Assembly: GCF_900129155.1 (NCBI RefSeq)
Contig: NZ_FQVF01000003.1
Coordinates: forward strand, 311,872 to 375,871
Length of the DNA stretch: 64,000 bases
From: Marinomonas polaris DSM 16579
GTDB lineage: Bacteria; Pseudomonadota; Gammaproteobacteria; Pseudomonadales; Marinomonadaceae
Reading direction: 5' to 3'
Position 1 is the stretch's first letter. Each line of letters opens with the position of its first letter. Shown one piece after another: positions 34,805 to 43,340 of this stretch. The position numbers were made by a program, and so were the translations under genes. The notes under the pieces are model-generated. The model searched no databases. It was not told the DNA's origin and saw nothing but the letters and a program-made list of their open reading frames with translations.

Positions 34805-36068
34805 TTATCTCTTGCTTCACCTTCTTTATCGGCGTTTGATGACTCAACAAACCAATTGTTTCTGACATTTTAGGTACAGCATGAGAAAAGTGTGATTTAA
34901 AGCCATCACATAGATAATTACGATTTAATAACCCATCACTAGAGGGCTCAAATCGATGCTTTGGACAACCGCCATGACAAACTGAACGCACCTCACATTG
35001 ATGACAATCAGTGCTGATATTGGTTAACTTATCTTCCCCGAACTTCAGGTTTTGCGGCAAATTCACTAGCTCGATTAACGAGGTTTCATTCACATTGCCC
35101 AGCTTATGCTCGGGGTAAACATAATGATCGCAGGAGTAAACATCCCCATTAGACTCCATCGCCAAACCGTTGCCACAGGTTTCACTAAACACGCAAGCCC
35201 CAGGCCGACCCGCTAGCTGGCTCATGGTTTGCTCAAAATTCATCACGAAGATTTTACCTAGATCCTGCTGAATCCAATGATCAAAAATCGTATTGAGAAA
35301 CTTACCATATGCCTTGGCCGGAACCGACCATTCCGCTAGGTTAGATTCCCCTTCAAACGTTGGCTGAATCAATATCAAACCATCCCTATCTGGCACGATG
35401 GCTTTGCGTTCAACCAAAGGAATAAACTGCATATATTGACTGCCTATTCGCTTTAAAAAAGCATAAACATTCAACGGTCGCTTTACATTTTCGGCATTCA
35501 CCACCGTTAACGTATTAAAATCTACATTGTGCTTTTTAAGTAACGCAAGACCATTAAGGGTATCATCAAAGGTACTTTTTCCTTTACGAGAAAGGCGATA
35601 GGTATCATTACTGATGCGGTCCCCATCGATAGACACCCCGATCAAAAACTGGTGCTCTTTTAAGAAAAGCGCCCACTCCTCATTCAGCAAAGTAGCATTC
35701 GTTTGCAGCGAGTTGGTAATGGTCTTATAACCTCGGTACTGCTGCTGAAACGCAATCGCTTGGCGGAAGAAGTCCACCCCCAACAGTGTGGGCTCGCCCC
35801 CCTGCCAAACAAAATCAATGACATCCCCTTTTTGCGATTGAATCTGATCACGTATGTAATTTTCTAGCGTCGTATCATCCATACGCCACTGCTTTTTTCT
35901 ATCTGGATAAAGATGCTCCTTCTCCAGATAGAAACAGTAAGTACAGTCAATATTACAGACCGAACTACTTGGCTTAGCCATGACACCGAAGTTGTTTATT
36001 CGCTCTATTACCTTGTGACTCATCATATCTCTAGCAACCATCTTATCTGCCATTATAAGAAGCAGCAT
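34785..36068 (-). CDS. Anaerobic sulfatase-maturating enzyme (radical SAM, SPASM domain)
   Basis: Up to 427 residues. The radical SAM cluster Cys are C38, C42 and C45 (VCNIDCTYC), followed by aromatic residues as in anSME. DFVWQGGEPTLLG is the glycine-rich SAM motif. The C-terminal SPASM domain holds auxiliary-cluster Cys in CVFSETCGNG, VYSCDHY, CHQCEVRSVCHGGC and YLCDGF. It converts a sulfatase active-site Cys to formylglycine. The frame overlaps the sulfatase end by 26 bases. Starts at later Met codons (36053, 36026, 36023) are possible. It is placed directly downstream of its presumed client. Confidence 0.9.
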   Translation of the reverse strand: MLLLIMADKMVARDMMSHKVIERINNFGVMAKPSSSVCNIDCTYCFYLEKEHLYPDRKKQWRMDDTTLENYIRDQIQSQKGDVIDFVWQGGEPTLLGVDFFRQAIAFQQQYRGYKTITNSLQTNATLLNEEWALFLKEHQFLIGVSIDGDRISNDTYRLSRKGKSTFDDTLNGLALLKKHNVDFNTLTVVNAENVKRPLNVYAFLKRIGSQYMQFIPLVERKAIVPDRDGLILIQPTFEGESNLAEWSVPAKAYGKFLNTIFDHWIQQDLGKIFVMNFEQTMSQLAGRPGACVFSETCGNGLAMESNGDVYSCDHYVYPEHKLGNVNETSLIELVNLPQNLKFGEDKLTNISTDCHQCEVRSVCHGGCPKHRFEPSSDGLLNRNYLCDGFKSHFSHAVPKMSETIGLLSHQTPIKKVKQEIKKRFYS

Positions 36069-37908
36069 GCTCGACGACGTTATTTTGGCGAATATATTCG
36101 CGGAACTCTTCTTTCATATCAGCCAACACATCAGGATATTGAGCTGACAAGTCTTTAGTCTCCCCACGATCTTTAGAGATATCATACAAGGCAAAAGGAA
36201 CATCCTTTGTGAACACTGGCGTACTACTTAAAGGCGCTTGCTGACTCAACTTCCAGTTATCACGAACCAAATAACTGGCTCCCATCAACTCGTCTGCTAA
36301 CACACTCCCTTTCGGATGAACGTCAGTAAAACTTCCTGATTTCTGTAAAGCAGATAAAAATGACACGCCTTTAGGTGGGTAAATCTCTTTACCTTTATAG
36401 CGTGTACTCGGTATATCGACGCCAGCAGCATCTAAGAAGGTAGGTAAAATATCTACAACCTGCAGGCGTGCATTAGAATTAGGTCGGTGTTCTTTTTGAC
36501 CATTTAACTTCACAATAAAAGGCGATGCTGTCGCCCCTTCCGCACCAGTAAAACCTTTAAATAAACGAAATGGAGCAGCGCTCACTTCAGCCCAACGAGG
36601 CCCATACGCCACTACGGAACCAGGCTTACCCATATTTTCTAACGAGTTATCTACCTTGGTACCAGGAATTGGCAATATGAAAGCTGGCGCGCCTTCTGCT
36701 CCATTGTCAGACATAAATACGATCAAGGTATTATCGTATTCATTAATGTCTTTTAAGTGGGCAACTAGCTTACCTATATGGCGGTCTAGATTGCTTACCA
36801 TAGCGGCATAAATCTCCATGTTTTTAGCTTCTTTAAGCTTCTCTTCTTCTGTTAGTTCATTCCAACGTTTTGGACCAATAGACTCAGCGGCAACCTGGTT
36901 AACATCCTTAATTAAACCTAAGGCCTTCATTCTGGAAATACGCTTTTCTCTGATGACATCATAGCCTTCATCATATCGACCTTTTTGAGCATCAATATCC
37001 GCTTGCGGCGCTTGTAATGGCCAATGAGGAGCCGTATAGGCTGCGTAGGCAAAGAAAGGTTTGCCATCGCCACGACTCGAATCAATATAATCAATTAGCT
37101 TATTGGTATAAAACTCTGTGGAATAAAAGTCTTTTGGCAATAACTTGGCTGGGAATAAGCGATCGTTTTCAGCATACATAGTCAAATCAAGAGGAGTTGG
37201 TACTTTAGGTGGTGCAAAATGTGATCCTCCACCATCCACTAAGGTATAGCTTTTCTCAAACCCTCTTGCATAAGGCAGTGCGCTTTTATTAATACGAAAC
37301 CAACGTTTATGATCTTTATCAGGAGCTTTCACGTCGTAAGCTAAATGCCATTTCCCTACCATATAAGTATGATAACCAGCATCAGAGAGCAACTCTGGCA
37401 TAGTGGCGGTTTTTTCACTTATATGACCACGATAACCCTCTGGAATGTTATCAAAATCATAAGTATTCGATTTACCCCAAGGAGCACTGATCGGCTTATT
37501 TTGCAAGATGTTTATGCCAACCACTTCCCCCATGTTTCCGATGCCTGCCAAATGATGATCTACACCAGTCATTAGGCTTGCTCGAGTCGGTGAACACACC
37601 GCAGCGGTATGAAAATTTGTCAGTATTCGCCCTTGTGTTGCTAGCTCATCAATATTAGGCGTATTGATTTCACTGCCATAAGCACTTAAATCGGAGTAAC
37701 CCAAATCATCAGCCATAATCAATAAAATATTGGGGCGTGTGCTACCACTATTGGCGTTCACCGTATTCTGAGAGGAGTCTGTTTGGGCTAAAGCCGATGC
37801 GCTTAATAGTGAAGCAGCGACAAAACCTAAACACAAGTGAGGAACTTTAAATTTCAACAAGGAGCTCGTGCCCTTGTCATGCAAGCGATCAATCATAGAT
37901 ACATCCAC
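36043..37908 (-). CDS. Arylsulfatase-type sulfatase (Cys-type, exported)
   Basis: A 621-residue type I sulfatase. A hydrophobic signal segment lies at about residues 20-42 (KVPHLCLGFVAASLLSASALAQ). The metal ligands begin at Asp67/Asp68 (MADDLGYSDL), and the formylglycine precursor is Cys105 in C-S-P-T-R, the motif matured by the radical-SAM enzyme encoded next. MVGKWHL and the later SDNGAEGAP segment supply further ligands. It cleaves sulfate esters, probably in the periplasm. The substrate could be an algal polysaccharide, a sulfated aromatic or another marine ester. Proximity to an aromatic train hints at aryl sulfates. Confidence 0.92.
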   Translation of the reverse strand: MDVSMIDRLHDKGTSSLLKFKVPHLCLGFVAASLLSASALAQTDSSQNTVNANSGSTRPNILLIMADDLGYSDLSAYGSEINTPNIDELATQGRILTNFHTAAVCSPTRASLMTGVDHHLAGIGNMGEVVGINILQNKPISAPWGKSNTYDFDNIPEGYRGHISEKTATMPELLSDAGYHTYMVGKWHLAYDVKAPDKDHKRWFRINKSALPYARGFEKSYTLVDGGGSHFAPPKVPTPLDLTMYAENDRLFPAKLLPKDFYSTEFYTNKLIDYIDSSRGDGKPFFAYAAYTAPHWPLQAPQADIDAQKGRYDEGYDVIREKRISRMKALGLIKDVNQVAAESIGPKRWNELTEEEKLKEAKNMEIYAAMVSNLDRHIGKLVAHLKDINEYDNTLIVFMSDNGAEGAPAFILPIPGTKVDNSLENMGKPGSVVAYGPRWAEVSAAPFRLFKGFTGAEGATASPFIVKLNGQKEHRPNSNARLQVVDILPTFLDAAGVDIPSTRYKGKEIYPPKGVSFLSALQKSGSFTDVHPKGSVLADELMGASYLVRDNWKLSQQAPLSSTPVFTKDVPFALYDISKDRGETKDLSAQYPDVLADMKEEFREYIRQNNVVEHAASYNGR

Positions 37909-38077
37909 TAAACTAGCTGTGTGTTATTTTTATTAATGATGAAGCTATCAGTAAATAGGCTTTAATCAAGCCCTTAAAATTGAACCCATGTGTTGATGAA
38001 ATCGAATGATGATGTCGCGACAAGCAATAAAGAGGTACCAAACAACATCTACTCTTCATCTTCAGTGGCAGAATAAT

Positions 38078-38108
38078 AAAAAGACCAAACGTTATGTTCG
38101 GTCTTTTT
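38078..38108. terminator. Terminator downstream of the 90-residue gene
   Basis: AAAAAGACC (38078-38086) pairs with GGTCTTTTT (38100-38108), with AAC/GTT continuing the stem. It can act in either direction and lies 40 bases past the stop of the minus-strand gene at 38148. Confidence 0.85.
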
Positions 38109-38147
38109 GTGCATTCATATCGATTGAATATCGTTCATATATTAGCC

Positions 38148-38420
38148 TTACTCAATAACACCCGATTGTTTCTCAATTTCATGTAACTCATCGGAAACAA
38201 CTTTTTCTTGAGTAGGAATATATTTTTTCAGAGTCTCATGATAAGGACAGCCGGAGAACTTTGGATCCCCTTTGTATAGTGACGCGAAATGCTCAGGGAA
38301 TGCCTTATCAAGCTTGCGAATTTCTTCGCGAACTTCGGCTTTTTCTTCCCCAGTCATTTTATCTCTAGCATCAATATAGGCTTCCGTAGGATCATCCTCG
38401 TAGTTAAGAAAAACATACAT
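38148..38420 (-). CDS. Small conserved-looking hypothetical protein
   Basis: A 90-residue, highly charged, probably soluble helical protein (MTGEEKAEVREEIRKLDKAF, FPEHFASLYKGDPKF). There is no signal peptide or membrane segment. One Cys lies in a GCPYHET motif. It is transcribed alone, with a terminator behind it. I do not recognise a family. The coding character and isolated terminator make it a likely real gene. Confidence 0.6.
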   Translation of the reverse strand: MYVFLNYEDDPTEAYIDARDKMTGEEKAEVREEIRKLDKAFPEHFASLYKGDPKFSGCPYHETLKKYIPTQEKVVSDELHEIEKQSGVIE

Positions 38421-38560
38421 AGAGTGAAACCTAGTGTAGCAGCGTAGTTAATTTGGCTATCTAATTAGAGATGTTAATATGCACAAATAGGCGAACACTA
38501 AAAACTTTTACTCTAAAATGAATTTATTGCAACTAACGCTTTACCCTACAGAGATCGACT

Positions 38561-39022
38561 ATGTTTCATACTACAATAATAAAACCTAGATTTTCTGAAA
38601 CAGATAAATTAGGACATATAAGCAATACCGTTTTCCCTGTTTGGATGGCCGAATCACGCTCCGATTTCTGCCGATCAGCCCTTGAAATAACACAGCCTTG
38701 GGTGGTTGCTAATATTTCTATCGATTTCAAAAAAGAAGTACTTCATGGTGATGATGTCATCGTCAATACTTATGTGGAACGCACTGGCAGCAAGTCGATT
38801 ACTTTTTATCAAGAAATGTTTCAATACGAGAAACTTTGCGTAGTAGGACGTACAACAGTTGTATGTATAGACGAAGCCACAAGACAATCTTGTTCATTAA
38901 ATAGCAATGACAAGGAAAAGCTCCAACCATATCTAGTAATACTTGAAAGTGATGGTAACAACACATCTTTACAGTACAAGCAGCCGAACAGTTTCGATGA
39001 GCAAAAAAAATCACCGGCTTAA
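38561..39022 (+). CDS. 4HBT-type hotdog-fold thioesterase
   Basis: A 153-residue protein with the 4-hydroxybenzoyl-CoA thioesterase/YbgC-like opening KPRFSETDKLGHISNTVFPVWMAE. The Asp (ETD) is the usual catalytic residue and GHISN corresponds to GHVNN. The strand VVANISIDFKKEVLHGDDVIV and a later ITFYQEM complete the fold. It hydrolyses short-chain or aromatic acyl-CoA. It is isolated between the hypothetical gene and a LysR gene; a role in either neighbouring cluster is speculative. The 18-residue C-terminal tail is hydrophilic. Confidence 0.82.
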   Translation: MFHTTIIKPRFSETDKLGHISNTVFPVWMAESRSDFCRSALEITQPWVVANISIDFKKEVLHGDDVIVNTYVERTGSKSITFYQEMFQYEKLCVVGRTTVVCIDEATRQSCSLNSNDKEKLQPYLVILESDGNNTSLQYKQPNSFDEQKKSPA

Positions 39023-39164
39023 TGTAAGCAACCCTGCTTTTAGCTTACCCACGTATTCAAGTTCTCCGCATGCAGACAAAGTAATATCAGTGCAATGGGC
39101 CACAACAGACGCCTATATCAATACATTAACAAGAACGTTATAAGGTTAAATTGGCGTTTGTAGA

Positions 39165-40094
39165 TCAAGAGCCATAAAACGCTACTATTTCTTCAATAAA
39201 CTTAGACTCTATAAGTGACAAGGCTCGGGTTTTATGCCAATAAATATGAACAGGGATATCAGCCACGCCGTCTTCAGGAGGTAAGCGTCTAAGCTTGGAT
39301 TCTAGATGGGTCGCTTCAATAAATTGATCAGGCAATGCTCCAATACCATATCCAGTATAAATGAGGCGGACAGCTTCATCTAGATTATTAGTATAAGCAC
39401 TAATACGACCATTTAAACCATGGGCTTCCTTGAATAAAGTAATTGGTGAAAGAACATCGCCAATATCTTCACACAATAAAGCAATAAACTCTTCTTTTAA
39501 TAAACTATCTAGACTCAAATCAATAGCATCAAATAGAGGATGATGATACCCACAATACAAATAATATCGCTGTTCAAACAATAGTTTATGGTTAATTACT
39601 TCAGGGGTATATCTTCCTAAACAAATACCAATTGCAGGATTTTTTTGCTCAATATCACTTAAAATATCCAGACTAGATTTAACGTTCATATTCAACGTTA
39701 TATTAGGATACTTTCTTTTAAAATAGACTAAAAAATTATTATATTTTGGATTGTGAATTCGACTAGCCACCAAAATCTTAATCTCACCTTCTAATAAATG
39801 TGAGTTAATTCCTTTCATCGCCTCAATGGAAGTAATTTCTGTGAAAATTGTTTGAGCAACTTTCAAACAATAGTGACCCATTGGAGTAAGCTTTAAAGGT
39901 TTGGTATTGCGGATAACAAGTTGACTGTCAATTTTCTCTTCAAGCTTCTTTAAGCTTTGACTGACAGCCGATTGAGTGATGTTCAAACGATTAGCAGCAG
40001 CACTAACACTCCCTTCTTCATATATAACAATAAGCACATGAAGTAGTGTCCAATTCAAATTATCTGCTAATTTCTGTTGTATCATAATAATCAA
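39165..40094 (-). CDS. LysR-family transcriptional regulator
   Basis: A 309-residue LysR protein; the start could be the ATG three codons in (MIQQKLADNLNW). The helix-turn-helix is VSAAANRLNITQSAVSQSLKKLEEKI at about residues 30-55. The ligand-binding domain contains YLYCGYHHPLFDAIDL and ends near YWHKTRALS. It lies next to the RidA/DadA/deacetylase operon on the same strand, separated by 265 bases that hold a hairpin. It is the nearest candidate regulator of the amine-salvage locus. Confidence 0.86.
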   Translation of the reverse strand: MIIMIQQKLADNLNWTLLHVLIVIYEEGSVSAAANRLNITQSAVSQSLKKLEEKIDSQLVIRNTKPLKLTPMGHYCLKVAQTIFTEITSIEAMKGINSHLLEGEIKILVASRIHNPKYNNFLVYFKRKYPNITLNMNVKSSLDILSDIEQKNPAIGICLGRYTPEVINHKLLFEQRYYLYCGYHHPLFDAIDLSLDSLLKEEFIALLCEDIGDVLSPITLFKEAHGLNGRISAYTNNLDEAVRLIYTGYGIGALPDQFIEATHLESKLRRLPPEDGVADIPVHIYWHKTRALSLIESKFIEEIVAFYGS

Positions 40095-40300
40095 AGCACT
40101 TATATTATCGTGTTTTTATAACTGAAAAATGCAAATCGAAGGCTATGGTTTTTACACCGACAATCACACAGCACGATACATTTTTTCACCCTATTGTAAC
40201 GGATACTACAATATAGTTAGATACTACACAGATTTTTATTTTATTATTTATACTATTCTTTAAAATTTAAGAAATTTGTCTTCTTTTCAAGTAGAAATGC

Positions 40301-40340
40301 ATGATCATTAGCAGACTGTTTGTCATCAGCCAATGATCAT
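40301..40340. terminator. Hairpin downstream of the RidA gene
   Basis: ATGATCATT (40301-40309) and AATGATCAT (40332-40340) pair perfectly, and flanking GC bases add to the stem. It is 20 bases beyond the RidA stop codon on the minus strand. No T-tract is visible, so it may be a terminator or an mRNA-end stabiliser. The rest of 40095-40359 is AT-rich with no gene seen. Confidence 0.45.
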
Positions 40341-40359
40341 ACAGCGTATACGCAACTTC

Positions 40360-40698
40360 TTATTCAGCAGCAATCACTGTGATTTCTACCAACAAATCAG
40401 GATGGGCTAGAACCGACTCGCCACATGCTCTAGCTGGCGGTAAAGTACCATCAAACCACTTGTCCCAAACTGCATTCATTGCTTGAAAATCGGTCATACT
40501 TTTCAACCATACCGTTGCTGACAATATTTTCGATTTGTCACTACCCATTTCTTCTAATAGCGCTTGTATTTTTTTCAAACAAGTTAATGTTTGTTCTGAC
40601 ACATCCTCATCAATAGCACCAACTTGACCTGATAAATATATCGTATGATTATGGGTCACTATTTGGCTCATACGCTGATTGCTATGAAACTTTTGCAT
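40360..40698 (-). CDS. RidA/YjgF-family enamine/imine deaminase
   Basis: A 112-residue RidA-type protein, slightly short for the family. The conserved features are YLSGQVGAID near the N-terminus and PPARACGESVLAHPDLLVEI at the C-terminus, carrying the active-site Arg and Glu. RidA proteins hydrolyse reactive imines or enamines released by PLP or flavin amine oxidases. It follows the DadA-like oxidase by 25 bases, exactly where an imine-hydrolysing partner is expected. Confidence 0.88.
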   Translation of the reverse strand: MQKFHSNQRMSQIVTHNHTIYLSGQVGAIDEDVSEQTLTCLKKIQALLEEMGSDKSKILSATVWLKSMTDFQAMNAVWDKWFDGTLPPARACGESVLAHPDLLVEITVIAAE

Positions 40699-40723
40699 TA
40701 TTCTTCCTCTAGGTAGTAAAAAA

Positions 40724-41977
40724 TCATTCTATTTTAGAAAATCGCTGAGCATTAAATGGACTAACGTCAACTATTGTCGGTTTATTATGAATTAACTCTT
40801 CAATAATACGACCTGTAATCGGCCCTAATGTGAAGCCTTGGTGGCCATGTCCAAATGCGAGCCATAAATTAGCATGCTTACCAGCAGCACCAATTACAGG
40901 TTTCATATCTGGCATACAAGGTCTAGAGCCACACCATGGTTCATTTTCAACGCTATCATTTAAAGGTAAGATTTTTTTTGCGAAAGCCACTACATCAGAC
41001 AGTTGTCCTACATTTTTTTTCGCGTCTATTAAGGTCATCTCAGCCCCAGTAGTAATACGAATGCCTTGTTGCATAGGCCCCATAACAAATCCTTTGTCGA
41101 CTTCGACCAAGCTGTGATTAATTGTGTTTTCGTTTTGAACTTTAAAGTGTTGGTGATAACCACGCATTGGAAATAAAGGAAAATCATACCCTAAAGGCTT
41201 TATCAGCTGATTCGACCAAGGCCCGGCAGCAACAACTATGTGATTACAGTAAAAAATACCGTCATCCGTTATTATCTGCCACCCATCGCCATCTGGAAGA
41301 ATTTTTTTAACATCACTATCTCTTATCTCTCCTCCCATGTTTTGGAAGCTTTTAGCATAGGCTTTAACCAATGCTCCAGGGTTTGAAACCTGCCAAGAAT
41401 TTAACCAATGTATTGCTCCAACTACCCCTTTAAAGTTGCAATGAGGCTCTAATTTTTGCAATTCTTTCAAAGAAAGAATCTGATGATTAACACCTTGATC
41501 ACAACTTTTTTTAGCAACTTCAACAGCCGCTTTAAATTTAGTCTCGGTTCTATGGATCTCAATCCAACCATCACGCCGAATGAGGTTTTCAACATTGGCG
41601 GCTGTAATCATCTTTTGATGTTCACATGTGCAATGCTCAATTAGAGTCTGCCATTCTTTTTCTATTTTTTGGACTAAATGTTGAGATGAAAATTGCCAGT
41701 ACTGGAGTAGAGCTTGTCGATAATGTAGAAGTGCAGGCCAACGATAACGAATACTGGTATTGTTGTTAGGCACTATTTTCAACAGTTCAAATAGCTGTCT
41801 TGGAAAAGGATGTATGTGGATCGCCTCTCGCTGAATCAGACCAGCGTTACCATATGATGTTTCTGATCCTGGTGACTTTCTATCTATTAATAGAACCTTA
41901 GTTTTTTTTTCCTGAAGGTGCCAAGCTATAGACGTTCCAACCATACCTGCACCAACAACAATAACCTCATAGCGCAT
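40724..41977 (-). CDS. FAD-dependent D-amino-acid/amine dehydrogenase (DadA-like)
   Basis: About 417 residues from the ATG at 41977, preceded by AAAAGGAT. An in-frame ATG at 41995 would add six residues and hide this ribosome site. VIVVGAGMVGTSIAWHL is the N-terminal FAD motif, IDRKSPGSETSYGNAGLIQ the DadA/DAO signature and GHGHQGFTLGPITGRII the C-terminal FAD segment. It oxidises a C-N bond to an imine, passing electrons to the respiratory chain. It lies between a deacetylase and RidA. The natural reading is deacetylate, oxidise, then hydrolyse the imine. Substrate unknown. Confidence 0.85.
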   Translation of the reverse strand: MRYEVIVVGAGMVGTSIAWHLQEKKTKVLLIDRKSPGSETSYGNAGLIQREAIHIHPFPRQLFELLKIVPNNNTSIRYRWPALLHYRQALLQYWQFSSQHLVQKIEKEWQTLIEHCTCEHQKMITAANVENLIRRDGWIEIHRTETKFKAAVEVAKKSCDQGVNHQILSLKELQKLEPHCNFKGVVGAIHWLNSWQVSNPGALVKAYAKSFQNMGGEIRDSDVKKILPDGDGWQIITDDGIFYCNHIVVAAGPWSNQLIKPLGYDFPLFPMRGYHQHFKVQNENTINHSLVEVDKGFVMGPMQQGIRITTGAEMTLIDAKKNVGQLSDVVAFAKKILPLNDSVENEPWCGSRPCMPDMKPVIGAAGKHANLWLAFGHGHQGFTLGPITGRIIEELIHNKPTIVDVSPFNAQRFSKIE

Positions 41978-42040
41978 AACATATCCTTTTCCCAATCTGT
42001 GTATAAATTCACATATACCTAGACATAAAAATGCAAAGTG

Positions 42041-43075
42041 TTATTCATCTAAGGTGAAACCAGATATAAATGCTTGAAGGTTTTCATTCAGCTTTTCAAT
42101 ACAGTAACCACCTTCTACCAAAATAATAATGGGCTTATTAAGTGCCTTTAGTTTTTTTGACAATCTAAAAAAACCATTTGTACTAACATTACATTTAGCT
42201 TGCGGATCATCTTTATAAACATCAAAACCTAGAACGTGAATAACAACGTCTGGATTAAATAATTTTACTTTATCAATTGCTTTATCAACATAGTTGAAAA
42301 ATCCGTCTTCATCTGTTCCATGAGGCATTGGAAAGTTATTGTTATACCCATAACCCTCTCCTTCTCCTTTTTCGTGCTCATGCCCAGAAACTATCGGATA
42401 AAAATTGATAGGGCTACCATGTACTGAAGCATATAAAACGTCTTTACGGTTATAAAAAATCTCCTGTATTCCCTGTCCATGGTGCATATCTGTATCTATG
42501 ATGGCAATTTTTTTAAATTTTGGTTTTAAATACTCAGCAATAATTGCAGCATTATTCAAATAACAAAAACCACCTGCTGCACTTTTTCGCGCATGATGTC
42601 CAGCAGGCCTTGTTAGACATATCTGTACTTTATTTGACGGCTCTCCCTCTTTTAATAATGCATCAGCTGCATTTAATGCAGTTTGAGCAGACCAATAAAT
42701 AGATGTCCATGTGTATTTTCCTATAGGAGCACTACCATCCGCTTGATATTTAGCCGCTTTAGCTAAAATACCAAGCCCAAAGTTATTATGTGGCATATAG
42801 ATTGATGTCTGAACCTCTTCTCCTACCTCATCCTCTAAAGCAATCCATTCATCATAGCCATTTTTTAGAAACTCCACATAACCAAAGTCATGTACTGCTA
42901 GAATTGGATCAATGCCAATTTCTTTAGCATCTATTACGTTTAAACCCATGGCTTCAGGAGCTCTTAATAAAGCAGTTAATCTCTCTGGCTTTTCTTGAGG
43001 TTGATGTATTTTACCCCGAGAATAAAAGCTTTTAGGCTTATGTAACTTTTGATTTTCATGACTGTATATTTTCAT
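42041..43075 (-). CDS. Histone-deacetylase-family amidohydrolase (acetylpolyamine amidohydrolase-like), paralogue 1
   Basis: About 344 residues from the ATG at 43075, spaced well from AAGAG; a GTG at 43084 is the alternative. The class II HDAC/APAH fold is shown by RPAGHHARKSAAGGFCYLNN, the zinc ligands Asp and His of IIDTDMHHGQG and the Asp of HVLGFDVYKDDP. The loop GHEHEKGEGEGYGYNNNFPM resembles acetylpolyamine amidohydrolases. It removes an acetyl group from a polyamine or amino-acid side chain. It heads the minus-strand operon and has a close paralogue at 48299. Confidence 0.87.
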   Translation of the reverse strand: MKIYSHENQKLHKPKSFYSRGKIHQPQEKPERLTALLRAPEAMGLNVIDAKEIGIDPILAVHDFGYVEFLKNGYDEWIALEDEVGEEVQTSIYMPHNNFGLGILAKAAKYQADGSAPIGKYTWTSIYWSAQTALNAADALLKEGEPSNKVQICLTRPAGHHARKSAAGGFCYLNNAAIIAEYLKPKFKKIAIIDTDMHHGQGIQEIFYNRKDVLYASVHGSPINFYPIVSGHEHEKGEGEGYGYNNNFPMPHGTDEDGFFNYVDKAIDKVKLFNPDVVIHVLGFDVYKDDPQAKCNVSTNGFFRLSKKLKALNKPIIILVEGGYCIEKLNENLQAFISGFTLDE

Positions 43076-43122
43076 ATTACGCACTCTTATTTAACGCTTA
43101 AATTCTCGGTTAAAGACATTTT

Positions 43123-43144
43123 TACATTTGATCGATCAAATGTA
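43123..43144. promoter_or_regulatory. Perfect 22-bp palindrome in the deacetylase/aminotransferase divergent promoter
   Basis: Its left half is TACATTTGATC and the right half is the exact complement. It is 48 bases upstream of the deacetylase ATG and 197 bases upstream of the aminotransferase ATG. The inner TTGATCGATCAA resembles but does not match an FNR box, whose half-sites are four bases apart. It is a strong candidate operator for the locus. Confidence 0.7.
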
Positions 43145-43340
43145 TTTCCCACAGAATGAAAGGTCAAATTATATAAAATAATATAAGGTATAAGTACAGC
43201 TAATATATTTTCAGATAAATGGCAAAATAATCCAAAATCAAACAAATTAACTAATATATTTCATTGAAATAAATTTTTACTTGTACATATAATGAATTCA
43301 GTCGAAAAACACCGTCATGCACCTGACAATAGGAAATGTA

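Noticed and set aside
43128-43139. TTGATCGATCAA as an FNR box
   Set aside because: FNR half-sites TTGAT/ATCAA need four intervening bases; here there are two, so it is recorded as an unassigned palindrome.
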